Positions 18,441 through 29,651 of a DNA stretch of 64,000 nucleotides are shown here, piece by piece. The position numbers were made by a program, and so were the translations under genes. The first letter of the stretch is position 1; every line of letters begins with the position of its first letter. Origin of the DNA: Myxacorys californica WJT36-NPBG1 (GTDB lineage: Bacteria; Cyanobacteriota; Cyanobacteriia; Leptolyngbyales; Leptolyngbyaceae). The notes beneath the pieces were generated by a model. It was given only the letters and a program-made list of their open reading frames with translations, was not told the origin of the DNA and searched no databases. The stretch is taken from assembly GCA_019359315.1 (NCBI GenBank), contig JAHHHO010000004.1:62001-126000 (forward strand), in the 5' to 3' direction.

Positions 18441-19285
18441 TGTTCTGATGAGTTAGCTTCGCATCTCTGAAGGGTGCGCGATTTGGAAGAGAGGATGGCA
18501 GAGCGAGGAGTAAAAGTAGCATCCTCGAAACTTTACAACGCCAAATCGCTAAAAAGCCAAGCCTAATCGGCTTCGATGACGTTGAACATTCTTTCGGGAG
18601 CAGCTGAAGCATTGATGCGATCGCGCGATCGTATTCAAAATCTTTTGACTGGATCATAAGGATCACAAGATAGGAACGAAGAAGCACAAGGTGGGAACAA
18701 GGAAACGAGTGATGTAACAAAGGATCGAGAAATGAGATGAAGCGATCGTACTCCTGTAGCGGAAAAAACATTTGCATCAATTCCCGTCCAATTAGATGCC
18801 GGCAACGTAATGTTGAACCAATGGGGCCTGTCGCTCAAGACGATGGAGGTGTTACAGAATGATTGTGCTGGATACCCACATTAGATTCTGTGGGTGGATA
18901 GTGATGCTCAGCACAAACCCTAATTTCAAAGCGCGAAACATTTCGCTCAAAGTAGAGAATCTGCGGTAAAAAAGGTTGGAGTGTCAAATTAGACATTACC
19001 CCTTAGACCTTTCACTTATGCCCTTGGCACCTAAATCACCTCCCTCCACGAATAAAAAGTCCTGGGAACAAAGCCACACAACCTCAGTCGGATTACCAAG
19101 TGGTTAATCAACATGCCATTGAAACCGAACGATAAAGTCGAACAAAATTTATAGTTAGATCCCTACTTCTACTGAGCTGGCGAGCATTGCTCAAAACGAC
19201 CTTTTGCGATTGGCGTTGCCAAGCTCCAAAAGATCGCAAAATACGTATGGCTCATACTCTCTCAATACTTTACGGAGTCTTTTCC
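18441..19285. other. 845-bp gap with no supported gene
   Basis: Open frames here lack ribosome sites and protein-like composition. One small hairpin is visible at 18874-18896 (ACCCACA paired with TGTGGGT). Otherwise I see nothing that can be named; it should hold the promoter of the SLH gene. Confidence 0.6.
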
Positions 19286-20569
19286 ATGTCTAACGTTCGT
19301 CATCTGTCATCAAGTGCGCTACTGCTGGTACTGGGTATGACCGCAAGCACCGTTGTACCGATGGTCACCTCGGCTCCAGCCTCCGCCGCCAATTTCACCG
19401 ATGCCCGCTCTCACTGGGCTAGACCCTTCATCGAAACGCTGGCTGAAAAACAGATTATCGCTGGCTTTCCCGATGGCACGTTCAAACCCGATGCTCCAGT
19501 CACCCGCGCCCAGTTTGCCGCGATCGTCAAAAACGCCTTTACCGGCAACCAAGTCCGCGTTGCACGTGGATTTGGCGATGTTCCCGCTAAATACTGGGCA
19601 ACTTCAGCGATCAACAAAGCCTACGAGACAGGTTTCATGAGCGGTTATCCGGGCGGCACCTTTAAACCAGAACAGCAAATTCCAAAAGTACAGGTGCTCG
19701 TCTCGCTGTCGAGCGGCTTAAACTACACGCCTAAAGGCGTCGCGACAACAACCCTGGCTGCCTTTAGAGATAGTGGGGAAATTCCTGACTATGCTAAAAC
19801 TGGCGTTGCGGCTGCGGCAGAACGCAATGTAGTCGTCAACTACCCCAATGTCAGCTTCCTCAATCCCAACGAAACTGCAACTCGTGCTGATGTCGCGGCT
19901 TATATTCATCAGGCATTGGTCAATCAAGGAAAACTCTCGCCGATCGCCACAAGCGAAGGTGCCAACACCTACATTGCCAAAATAACCGCGACACCCGCAA
20001 CGGGCAGCACCCCAACTCCGACGACTTCTCCAGTCTCCACCGATCCTCGCTATAAAGTGGCTCAAGGAACGGCTGTTAACATTCGCTATCTCGGTTCCAA
20101 CAAAATTGTGGTCACTCCTGGCGAAACCATCAACAACCTTAACTTGCGGGTTGTAGATGACATTAAAAATGCTCAAGGTGCGGTTGTCATTCCGAGAGAC
20201 AGCGAGATTGTGGGTCAACTGATTCCGGTCAGCAGCAACTCTCAGGTTTTGGGAACCCAGTTTATTGCTCAACAAGTCACCATTGGCACTCGCTCCTATC
20301 CCTTGAGTGCGCGATCGCAAGTAGTCAACGGGCAACGGGTAGACCAAAACACCAATCCTGGAACGCTAAAAGATGCTGTTACCTCGGCGGCAACCAACGC
20401 GGCACTAGCCGTCCTTTTGGGACAAAAAGTGGATGTGGGTAGCATTCTTACAGGTGCAACAGGTGGGCAGGCTACTAATCCGACTCAGACGCCTGATAAT
20501 TTGATTGTGATTAATCCTTCAACTGATCTACGGCTCACCCTAAGTTCCGATTTTTACGCCACTCCTTAA
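19286..20569 (+). CDS. S-layer homology domain protein, exported
   Basis: I place the start at 19286 (MSNVRHLSSSALLLVLGMTA), which gives a clean signal peptide ending APASAA and has GGAG upstream. The protein then carries three SLH modules: FTDARSHWARPFIETLAEKQ with AGFPDGTFKPDAPVTRAQFA, a second with FGDVPAKYWATSAI, and a third with FRDSGEIPDYAKTGVAAAAE. SLH domains bind cell-wall polymers. The C-terminal 190 residues resemble a beta-rich domain unknown to me (VVIPRDSEIVGQLIPV). A role in anchoring at the envelope is likely. Confidence 0.88.
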   Translation: MSNVRHLSSSALLLVLGMTASTVVPMVTSAPASAANFTDARSHWARPFIETLAEKQIIAGFPDGTFKPDAPVTRAQFAAIVKNAFTGNQVRVARGFGDVPAKYWATSAINKAYETGFMSGYPGGTFKPEQQIPKVQVLVSLSSGLNYTPKGVATTTLAAFRDSGEIPDYAKTGVAAAAERNVVVNYPNVSFLNPNETATRADVAAYIHQALVNQGKLSPIATSEGANTYIAKITATPATGSTPTPTTSPVSTDPRYKVAQGTAVNIRYLGSNKIVVTPGETINNLNLRVVDDIKNAQGAVVIPRDSEIVGQLIPVSSNSQVLGTQFIAQQVTIGTRSYPLSARSQVVNGQRVDQNTNPGTLKDAVTSAATNAALAVLLGQKVDVGSILTGATGGQATNPTQTPDNLIVINPSTDLRLTLSSDFYATP

Positions 20570-20595
20570 CTGGATTAGGCTCATAGATCCTATTG

Positions 20596-20633
20596 TTGCG
20601 CTAATTGCAATCTCAAGACCGCAATTAGCGCAA
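20596..20633 (+). terminator. 13-bp perfect hairpin after the SLH gene
   Basis: TTGCGCTAATTGC pairs perfectly with GCAATTAGCGCAA around a 12-base loop, 27 bases after the SLH stop codon. There is no T-tract, so it could stabilise the mRNA end rather than terminate. A second 10-bp hairpin (ATTGCAAGCT, 20658-20667 with 20688-20697) follows. Confidence 0.5.
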
Positions 20634-20773
20634 AGCCTAACTCCAGAAGGCAAATACATTGCAAGCTTGATTGCTCATGGCTGATTCAGCTTGCAATCTG
20701 TTAACAATTTCTCGTCAGTCCGTATTAGCTAAACGATTCTATGTATCTCTAGAATATAGTTTCTGGAGTGGAT

Positions 20774-21688
20774 ATGAAACGGTTCTCTGTTTGCGGTTCT
20801 GAAGTTTCGCGTTGTGCTAATCGCTGTAGCGTTAGCATTCGTGCTTCTGTGTTTTTTGTGACCGGATTGCTACTTACGGTTCAGGCTGCATCTGCAACCC
20901 CGCGCCTCAATGCTGTAGGAGATTACGTCGATGCGCCGCCTCGCCAAGCGGGAGCGGGCTACCAGAAGTGGAGAGTGGTAGACGCAGATCCCAAAGGATT
21001 AAACTGTCGCATGGCGTCGGAGTTTCGCCCCGTTGCTTTGGATGGTGCGAATGCACCGACTGCTTTGTATGAGAACAATCGGCACAACATTTCTCAGTGG
21101 TCGGTTGTTTTTTCGTTTGCCAAGGGGCAGGAATTGAGGGCTGTCACTGGAAACTGGGGGGCTCAACAGATCATGCTGCGCGATCGCGACGGGAATTCCT
21201 GGTTAGGAGTGCACACGAATGCACAACGTGGTGACTGTTTTGTGCGAGCAAATCGTCGATTTGTTGAGCCAATCGTTTCGGGTGCTGCAAGTTTGAAGCC
21301 TGGAAACTATTTTGCTCAGGGGAGTATGTTTGCGCGATCGCGGCGGGCGGTGGCCGCTCGGAGCGGACGGACATGTCTCATGAGTGTGGACGGTCCCCCG
21401 ACGCCCTATCAAGGCAATCTCGCCATTACAGTCAGTAGTCTATCGGTTCGCGATGGCAAGCTTTATCGGGATTCAACTAATGAGGCGCTAGACGTTGGGC
21501 AAGGTGGAACGTCGTTTAATGAGAGCAGCCGAGGAGGACAATGGCAGCTTCAAGGGGAGACATCTTGGAAGAATGCGCCCACTCAGGAGAGCCAAGCGAT
21601 CGAGGAATGTCTTGCAAGTCGGCAGCCTTATGTCCGCAAGATGCAGGGTCAGTTTATTCCGGGGCAACCCTTTCCCAAATCACGGTAG
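20774..21688 (+). CDS. exported protein of unknown function
   Basis: The ATG at 20774 has GGAG 6 bases upstream; an in-frame GTG two codons earlier is less likely. The 304-residue product has a signal peptide (ASVFFVTGLLLTVQAASA). The mature part has two similar halves that each may bind a ligand or wall component (KGLNCRMASEF... and RTCLMSVDGPPTPYQGNL). Four cysteines could form disulphides. I recognise no named family. Confidence 0.7.
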   Translation: MKRFSVCGSEVSRCANRCSVSIRASVFFVTGLLLTVQAASATPRLNAVGDYVDAPPRQAGAGYQKWRVVDADPKGLNCRMASEFRPVALDGANAPTALYENNRHNISQWSVVFSFAKGQELRAVTGNWGAQQIMLRDRDGNSWLGVHTNAQRGDCFVRANRRFVEPIVSGAASLKPGNYFAQGSMFARSRRAVAARSGRTCLMSVDGPPTPYQGNLAITVSSLSVRDGKLYRDSTNEALDVGQGGTSFNESSRGGQWQLQGETSWKNAPTQESQAIEECLASRQPYVRKMQGQFIPGQPFPKSR

Positions 21689-21863
21689 TACGGCAATAGC
21701 TTAGGAATTCTCGTTGCACTGACCAAATCTGTGGATCTGCTGCGATCGCGGCTAATTTTGCCAAGCGATCGCCCTCCTCGAAACGCGATCGCAGCAGTAT
21801 ACTGAGGGCAATCCGATGAGCCACCATCGGCGATCGCGAGAATGAATACCAACAGTCTTAAAC

Positions 21864-22802
21864 ATGGGATCACCTTCCTCTCCTTACCAAGTCTTAGGCA
21901 TCGATTTAGGAGGAACGGCGATTAAGCTAGGACGCTTTACCCAAGACGGAACCTGTCTACAATCGCTGATCGTTGCGACGCCACAACCCGCGACTCCAGA
22001 AGCTGTATTAGCCGTATTGGTAGATGCGATCGCGCAACTTGATCCTGACGCTGGCGCGATCGCCATTGGTGTCGGAATGCCTGGGCCTGCGGATGCTTCC
22101 GGTCGCATTGCCAGAGTTGCGATTAATCTGCCCGGTTGGATCGACGTTCCGCTCTCCGACTGGCTTGAAGAGAAGACCGGGCGACCCACTGCGATCGCAA
22201 ACGATGCCAACTGTGCCGCCCTTGGAGAAGCTTGGCTCGGCGCAGGGCGATCGTATCAAAATATGATTCTGCTAACGCTCGGAACAGGTGTCGGCGGCGG
22301 AATTATTCTCAATGGTGAACTCTTTGTCGGGCACGATGGTGCAGCAGGCGAACTAGGATTAATCACCGTAAATCCTGACGGTGAAACCTGCAACAGTGGC
22401 AATCGCGGTTCATTAGAGCAACATGTTTCAGCGTCCGCCATTCGGCGGCGTACCGGACAAGAACCAGAGGAACTCAGTCGTTTAGCAGAAGCAGGCGATC
22501 CGACAGCCTTGGAATTTTGGAAGACCTATGGGCGCGATTTAGGTGTTGGGTTGACGAGCTTAATTTATGTATTGACACCCGAAGCGATCGTACTGGGCGG
22601 CGGGGTAAGCGGCAGCGCCCAGTTTTTCTTTCCGTCAGCTTGGGCAGAAATCGAACAGCGCGTGCATCCGAGTTCTCGATGGGGGTTGAAATTGATTCGG
22701 GCAGAATTAGGAAATCGAGCAGGAATGGTGGGAGCCGCGAAACTCGCAATTAGCGCAGAGCGCAACTCTGTAGGAACCGCGAAAATGAAGCATGAAGGAT
22801 GA
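21864..22802 (+). CDS. ROK family sugar kinase (glucokinase-like)
   Basis: A cytosolic 312-residue ROK kinase that would phosphorylate a hexose with ATP. The N-terminal phosphate loop GIDLGGTAIKLG, GMPGPAD, the catalytic segment NDANCAALGE and the second phosphate motif TLGTGVGGGI are present. The usual ROK zinc motif CxCGxxGCxE is altered to CNSGNRGSLEQ, keeping only the first cysteine, so zinc binding is doubtful, as in some ROK subgroups. A 10-bp inverted repeat (AAGGATGAGG) overlaps its stop codon and recurs inverted just before the pyrG end. Confidence 0.9.
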   Translation: MGSPSSPYQVLGIDLGGTAIKLGRFTQDGTCLQSLIVATPQPATPEAVLAVLVDAIAQLDPDAGAIAIGVGMPGPADASGRIARVAINLPGWIDVPLSDWLEEKTGRPTAIANDANCAALGEAWLGAGRSYQNMILLTLGTGVGGGIILNGELFVGHDGAAGELGLITVNPDGETCNSGNRGSLEQHVSASAIRRRTGQEPEELSRLAEAGDPTALEFWKTYGRDLGVGLTSLIYVLTPEAIVLGGGVSGSAQFFFPSAWAEIEQRVHPSSRWGLKLIRAELGNRAGMVGAAKLAISAERNSVGTAKMKHEG

Positions 22803-22923
22803 GGCATGAAACAACATGTATGACTTCATCTCTTGCTGGTACAGCTTGCCGTCAGCAATGCTAATGCTTCACCTTCCCTGGCGAAGCGCTACCACAGGCG
22901 TTCCTCTCTCATCCCTCATCCTT
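22795..22923. repeat. 10-bp inverted repeat bracketing the ROK-pyrG gap
   Basis: AAGGATGAGG at 22795-22804 faces CCTCATCCTT at 22914-22923 across 109 bases, between two convergent genes. The interior contains GCGAAGCGCTACCACAGGCG, a type of sequence often dispersed in cyanobacterial genomes. It might be a small dispersed repeat, but the arms are short. Confidence 0.4.
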
Positions 22924-24645
<1,722 letters not shown>

Positions 24646-24752
24646 TTAGGCGAAAGCTGTGGGCAATTTGGCTATCCTGTGTACCCTTAAGAAATGCGCC
24701 TAAGGGTTGATCTGGTGTTAAAAAATACAATAGGCAAGCGGCGAGCGGCGGT

Positions 24753-25154
24753 ATGACTTTAGAACCTCAATTTATCCATCGGCTCTTGGTAAACGACGAT
24801 CGCGGTCGGCGGGAGTTTACCCTAACGGAATCCATGTATCTAATTGGGCGGGATTCAAGATGCGACATTTGCCTATTTTCACAGTTTGTTTCTCGTCGTC
24901 ATGCCACCATCATTCAGCTTCCTAGAGAAGATGGAAGTTACTTTTATCGAATTGTAGATGGCACGCTGAAGGGACGTTCGAGTGCCAACGGCCTGCTAAT
25001 TGGCGGACGGAAACTAAAATCTCACGAATTGCAAAGTTCGGATGAAATTGTGTTTGGTCCAGAAGTGAAGGCGACCTATTACCAACTTAATTTTGAGGGC
25101 GGCTTAGTCAGCGATCTTAGCGTAAGAGATACGGTCATTCCAGATCATCTGTAA
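24753..25154 (+). CDS. FHA domain protein
   Basis: A 133-residue single-domain protein. The forkhead-associated fold, which binds phosphothreonine peptides, is seen in YLIGRDSRCDICLFSQFVSR followed by RHATI, and later SSANGLLIGG. It should read out Ser/Thr kinase signalling; two such kinases lie about 14 kb away, but no link is shown. It is divergent from pyrG. Confidence 0.92.
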   Translation: MTLEPQFIHRLLVNDDRGRREFTLTESMYLIGRDSRCDICLFSQFVSRRHATIIQLPREDGSYFYRIVDGTLKGRSSANGLLIGGRKLKSHELQSSDEIVFGPEVKATYYQLNFEGGLVSDLSVRDTVIPDHL

Positions 25155-25267
25155 AATTACACCTAGATATTTATTTGTTCAATTCAATACTAACCAACTA
25201 AGCGTTTTTAGCGAGGGTGAGTAGTAGGATACTTGGTGGAGTGCGATCCTTTGGTGCTTGGCAGAGC

Positions 25268-25528
25268 CAATCGCGCCTCAGGGGGTGACAACGAGCCTGT
25301 AATCACTGCCACAGCCCAGTTACAGCCGTTCTGCTCCCGATAAAAAGTGGTATTGCTTTTGCCATTCATAGAACATTTGCCCTAATCCAGGGATGACAGA
25401 ATGCTTAATCCAAGCGGCAGCTTCTATCCTTTCATAGTAATAAAATCAGATTCTTTTTGCTGCTCAATGCCTAGATCTCTTTCTGCACAAACGCTTCAAG
25501 GTCGTTGTCACCCCCTGAACAATCGCGC
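25268..25528. mobile_element. 243-bp non-autonomous element (MITE-like) with 18-bp TIRs and 9-bp target duplication
   Basis: The terminal inverted repeats are CTCAGGGGGTGACAACGA at 25277-25294 and its complement at 25502-25519 (one mismatch, at the outermost base). CAATCGCGC flanks both ends directly, at 25268-25276 and 25520-25528. The interior, read on the minus strand, keeps a protein-like stretch (EAAAWIKHSVIPGLGQMFYE, WQKQYHFLSGAERL, stop) that may be the end of the parent transposase. A 9-bp duplication suits IS4-type elements, but the family is not established. Confidence 0.7.
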
Positions 25529-25682
25529 TCTATCAAACGGTACAATCCAGCGTAGGATGAACAACACAGATTATTAATTTGCTAAAAAATGGGCAAATAG
25601 AACTCAGTCTCATAAGGCTGAGTTAGGACACTGCTGCCTTTGGGTCTGGTAAGTACATCGCCATGGTTCAGCTTCAACAGCG

Positions 25683-25716
25683 TTACTTCAACGGCTTTAT
25701 TACTTCAACGGCTTTA
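25683..25716. repeat. 17-bp perfect tandem duplication upstream of the amidase
   Basis: TTACTTCAACGGCTTTA is repeated exactly, 25683-25699 and 25700-25716, in the leader of the amidase gene. Confidence 0.9.
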
Positions 25717-25771
25717 TTGTAAAACTGTCTTACTCTCGTGTTACTTTATCTCTACTTCGTTGCGTTTTGGC

Positions 25772-27547
25772 ATGAAAAGAGTTTTAGGTTCTGTGTTGTT
25801 GGCGATCGCAATGACTGTGATCATCGTGACTTCGGCGGGAGCAAATCAGTCGCTCAACATTGTTTATCCACCCAAGGATCATCAGACGACAGCGAAGCAA
25901 ATCTTTCTGATTGGAACGGCTCCGATCAAGGGCGAGGTTTCGGTCAATGGTAAGGTGATTTCTCGCAGTCAAGCGGGGCATTTTGCGCCGAGTTTTCCGC
26001 TCGTGCTAGGAGACAACCCGTTTACTGTGCGCTACGGAGAGCAAGCCGTTGAGCTAAAAGTGACGCGCACTTCAACAGAGCCGCCTGCACCTCAAGGGGC
26101 AACATTTGGTCAAGATTCTCTAACGCCTGCTGTGGATATCACTCGAGCGCCCGGAGAACTGATTTGCTTTAGCGCGATCGCACCTCCCAATGCGTTAGTT
26201 TCGGTCAAACTGCGCGATCGCATCATTCCGCTTCAGCGTCAAACGGCGATCGCAAATCTCCCGGCTAACTCTGGCGTTCTCACTGGATTAACCCAACCGA
26301 CGACGACCAAAGATTCCGGGCAGTATGCAGGCTGTACGACGGCCCAGACCGCAGGCGAGTTGGGTCAACCGCAGTATCTTCTCAATCTGAATGGAGCAAG
26401 TTTTGCCCAAGCTGCTCCTGGAAAGATCACCATTCTTGCGCCCACACAGCTAGACATTGTAGAGGTGACGGCAGACCCAGGAACAGCACGAACGGGAGCA
26501 AGCACCGATTATTCGCGCCTTACCCCGCTACCCAAGGGAACTCGCGCCACTGTAACGGGTCGAGAGGGAGAGTGGCTACGGTTAGACTATGGCGGCTGGA
26601 TCAAAGCGAGTGAGACGAAAGCTGTCCCTAGCTCGGTTCCGGTTAAGTCGCTCATCCGGGGCATTACGTCGCGGGTCGTTGGAGCCTGGACAGAAGTTCT
26701 ATTCCCGCTTCAAACCGCGGTTCCGGTATCCGTTCAGCAGGAAGATAAAGTCTTTAATCTCACGCTTTACAACACAACAGCGCAAACTGATACGATTCGA
26801 TTAGCGAATGAGCCGGTGATTACTAGATTAGACTGGCAACAAGCAGAGCCAAATAAAGTCGATTATCGTATTCGCTTAAAACCCAATCAACAGTGGGGAT
26901 ATAAACTTCGTTACCAAGGAACAACGCTAATTCTGTCGCTAAAGCATCCACCGCCGCAGCGCCGAGCGAATGTTCGCAGCACGTCTGCGCTCAAAGGCAT
27001 CAAGATTGTGCTTGACCCTGGACATGGCGGCCCCGAAGATCAAGGGTCGAGAGGCCCAACGGGCTACCCAGAAAAAGATGTAACCCTGTTGACGAGTCAG
27101 TTATTACGTCAAGAACTGGTGAAACGAGGAGCAACGGTCGTCATGACTCGCACCGCCGATGTTGACTTAGATTTGCCGCCGCGTTTAGCCACGATCGCGA
27201 AAGTAGAACCCGCGATCGCGCTCAGTCTTCACTACAATGCGCTCCCAGATGATGGCGATGCGATTAGAACTAAAGGGGTTTCGGCGTTCTGGTATCAAAC
27301 TCAATCGCAAAGTTTGGCAGAATTCTTGCACAACTATTTGGTCAAGACCCTTAACCGTCCATCTTATGGCGTGTTCTGGAACAATCTAGCGCTGACCCGT
27401 CCAACCGTAACGCCATCGGTGCTGCTGGAGTTAGGATTTATGATCAATCCTGATGAGTTTGAGTGGATTCGCGATCGCAAGGAGCAAGAAAAGCTAGCGA
27501 TCGCGTTGGCAGATGGGGTCACTGAATGGTTTATGCAAACTCAATAG
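25772..27547 (+). CDS. N-acetylmuramoyl-L-alanine amidase (Amidase_3 family)
   Basis: A periplasmic peptidoglycan hydrolase that cleaves the bond between muramic acid and the stem peptide. Starting at 25772 (MKRVLGSVLLAIAMTVIIVT) gives a proper signal peptide; the open frame extends 44 codons further upstream without support. The N-terminal 390 residues contain a beta-rich region and an SH3-like segment. The catalytic domain begins near residue 410 with IVLDPGHGGPEDQGSRG (zinc histidine), then the zinc glutamate in YPEKDV, SLHYNA (zinc histidine), and VLLELGFMINPDE with the catalytic glutamate. Confidence 0.95.
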   Translation: MKRVLGSVLLAIAMTVIIVTSAGANQSLNIVYPPKDHQTTAKQIFLIGTAPIKGEVSVNGKVISRSQAGHFAPSFPLVLGDNPFTVRYGEQAVELKVTRTSTEPPAPQGATFGQDSLTPAVDITRAPGELICFSAIAPPNALVSVKLRDRIIPLQRQTAIANLPANSGVLTGLTQPTTTKDSGQYAGCTTAQTAGELGQPQYLLNLNGASFAQAAPGKITILAPTQLDIVEVTADPGTARTGASTDYSRLTPLPKGTRATVTGREGEWLRLDYGGWIKASETKAVPSSVPVKSLIRGITSRVVGAWTEVLFPLQTAVPVSVQQEDKVFNLTLYNTTAQTDTIRLANEPVITRLDWQQAEPNKVDYRIRLKPNQQWGYKLRYQGTTLILSLKHPPPQRRANVRSTSALKGIKIVLDPGHGGPEDQGSRGPTGYPEKDVTLLTSQLLRQELVKRGATVVMTRTADVDLDLPPRLATIAKVEPAIALSLHYNALPDDGDAIRTKGVSAFWYQTQSQSLAEFLHNYLVKTLNRPSYGVFWNNLALTRPTVTPSVLLELGFMINPDEFEWIRDRKEQEKLAIALADGVTEWFMQTQ

Positions 27548-27562
27548 GCGGCAACGGTTCCT

Positions 27563-28606
27563 CTAACGCAAAAACTTTCGAGAATTCAGCGCTCCAATTT
27601 GTGTAATTAAGAACTCTCGATCTTCTGTTGCATTCAGCGATCGCGCAATCTCTAACGCTTGCTCATAGTAGTTTTTTGCGCCCAGCATGTCGCCTTTCTG
27701 ACGGTGATATTGCGCGATCGCTTTGAGAGACGTTAGCACCTGCATCGAATCATTGTCTGTGCTGGCGAGTGCCAATCGTTCGTTGAGGGCAGCCGTTAAA
27801 TTAGAATCCTGCCCTAGTCCTCGATAGGAGGCAATCATCCCATCTAATGCTCGAAACTGAGTGGGACGATTTGAGCCTTGCTGCCCTAAGAACAAGGCTT
27901 GACGATGGGCAATGTAAGCCGCGCGGTAATCTGCGATTGCTTGGTAAGCATCCCCTAAATTACTCAGCGTATTCGCTTCCCCGATCAGATCTTTGGACTG
28001 CCCGCGAAATGTTCTCGCTTGCTCTAGCTGCCCAATCGCCTGTTGATACTGACCTTGCAGATAAGACACCAAGCCAAGATTGCTTAACGAGATGCCTTGT
28101 CCGACGGTGTGCCGAATCTGCTGAGAAACGTTCAGCGCTTCCGCAAACGTCTTCTGGGCTTCGAGCAGGCTGCGACGCTGTAGCAAAATCGTGCCAATGT
28201 TGTTCAGAGCGTAGATTTGACCTTGGACATCTTGGTTGTCCCGCGCGATCGCCAGTCTGCGCCGAAAGGCATCATCCGCGTTGGCTAACTGTCCGACCCT
28301 GGCATAGGTATAGCCCAATAGGTCATAGACGCGCCCTTGAGCCTCTACATCTCCAATCCGATGATAGAGTGCGATCGCCCGTTGCCAGGATGCGATCGCA
28401 CTGTTCGCCTGGCCAATTTGTTGCTGTTGAGTGCCGAGTTGCACCTCGCGATCGGCTTCACTTTGGAGGGTTCTTTGCGCTCCCTTGGAATCTGAATTCA
28501 GTTGTTGAGTCAGATCGGCTGCCCGGCTCGGAAGCCCGATTGCACCTGCTAAAACAGAAGCGGAAACCAGTCCCACTGCAAATCGAGCCATCCTTGCCAT
28601 AGTCAA
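27563..28606 (-). CDS. tetratricopeptide repeat protein, exported
   Basis: A 347-residue protein with a signal peptide (ARFAVGLVSASVLAGAIGLP) and then about six TPR or Tpr-12-type repeats (e.g. YDLLGYTYARVGQLANADDA, YALNNIGTILLQRRSLLEAQ). It starts 9 bases after the end of the sigma-like gene and shares its direction, so the two probably form an operon. It likely scaffolds or senses in the periplasm. No enzymatic motif is visible. Confidence 0.85.
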   Translation of the reverse strand: MTMARMARFAVGLVSASVLAGAIGLPSRAADLTQQLNSDSKGAQRTLQSEADREVQLGTQQQQIGQANSAIASWQRAIALYHRIGDVEAQGRVYDLLGYTYARVGQLANADDAFRRRLAIARDNQDVQGQIYALNNIGTILLQRRSLLEAQKTFAEALNVSQQIRHTVGQGISLSNLGLVSYLQGQYQQAIGQLEQARTFRGQSKDLIGEANTLSNLGDAYQAIADYRAAYIAHRQALFLGQQGSNRPTQFRALDGMIASYRGLGQDSNLTAALNERLALASTDNDSMQVLTSLKAIAQYHRQKGDMLGAKNYYEQALEIARSLNATEDREFLITQIGALNSRKFLR

Positions 28607-28615
28607 CCTCCACCA

Positions 28616-29311
28616 TTAGAAAAATTCGAGTTCTTTTAAGCTGTCTTCCAGCGCATTCGACCCATTGAATGGTCGATCAAACTGCACGGGTTCTTGCTTA
28701 GAGTGCCCACACATGTAAATCTCTCTAATGTCATCCGGTAGATTGTTTTCCAACAGGCGATAGCCTTCCTGCAAATGTCTCTTTACCTCTTCTGGTGGAA
28801 CGTCCTCTCCTTCGGCTTGTAGGTAAGCCGAAATCCGAGTTTCGCTCCAGTGAAATGTCTGCGCCATCAGTACCATCAGTCGGGTCGCGGCAGGCAGTTG
28901 AGCCAAGGCGCGATCAAGATAACACCAGAACGGCGGAGATGCCGCTTTTAAGTTGTAATGAATTTCTTCAACTGGAGGCAGTTCCGCATCATTGATTCCA
29001 GAGGCCGTCACAGCCAACAGCCAGCCCTGAAATGTGCCTCCACCATCACTAAAGGCACGGAGATCAACGCCGACTAATTCGTGAAATACATGCCGCCAAA
29101 TCAGTGCGAACAAGTAATCTGCTTGAACAGGTGATTTAGCCGCGTGCTGAATCAATGTATACACCATTGGGCTGTAGCGGCAGAACAAGGCTACAAAGTA
29201 TTGCCCAGCGTCAGGATAACGCTGATATAGCGTTAAAAGCTCTTGGTCGTTGTAGTGAAATAGGGACTTAATGATCGGATGATCAGCTTCTGGAAAGGTT
29301 GGAATGGGCAC
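28616..29311 (-). CDS. sigma-70-like protein (divergent ECF type)
   Basis: A 231-residue protein that resembles an ECF sigma factor. The region-2-like part is YNDQELLTLYQRYPDAGQYF with ALFCRYSPMVYTLI; a region-4-like part is LAQLPAATRLMVLMAQTFHW with SETRISAYL. It is divergent, so DNA binding is not assured. The following TPR gene, in the same direction, could encode a partner or regulator; that is inference. A TATATA stretch just upstream may be part of its promoter. Confidence 0.6.
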   Translation of the reverse strand: MPIPTFPEADHPIIKSLFHYNDQELLTLYQRYPDAGQYFVALFCRYSPMVYTLIQHAAKSPVQADYLFALIWRHVFHELVGVDLRAFSDGGGTFQGWLLAVTASGINDAELPPVEEIHYNLKAASPPFWCYLDRALAQLPAATRLMVLMAQTFHWSETRISAYLQAEGEDVPPEEVKRHLQEGYRLLENNLPDDIREIYMCGHSKQEPVQFDRPFNGSNALEDSLKELEFF

Positions 29312-29651
29312 AGCTTTATCTCAGAAGAACTAGGAAATGTCACTTACTATATAACAGTGACTTTTGGCAAATGGCTCAAGTTTCTTGACCAAGATAAAGA
29401 AATAGAGACATACAGCGGGAGAAAGTGAGGAATGAGAGGGATCTGAGCCTTGCTTTTAAGTTTTTTAGCCGCTTCAGTTTCCTCACTTTATAAACTTTCT
29501 TATCTTTTTGAAGACTCTGCCTGCTTCAATGCTCTACCCTCCAAATCTTACGGATCTGCTTTTTCCCCCTTGTTAGAATGAAGTAGCTTCGCAATACTAG
29601 TAGCTAAGCTGTAGATCCGTTTGTAAGCCTCTCGCGCCAGTAACTTAATTT
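29312..29651. other. divergent 340-bp gap
   Basis: This separates the sigma-like operon from the VOC gene and should hold both promoters. TATATAACAG lies near 29350 for the minus-strand operon. I see no other structure. Confidence 0.5.

Noticed and set aside
18397-18780. Minus-strand open frame beside the secretin end
   Set aside because: It overlaps the secretin stop, has no ribosome site and shows no protein-like composition.
18991-19107. Short ORF beginning MPLAPKSPPSTNKK in the gap before the SLH gene
   Set aside because: There is no ribosome site and only low-complexity sequence; it was not kept as a gene.
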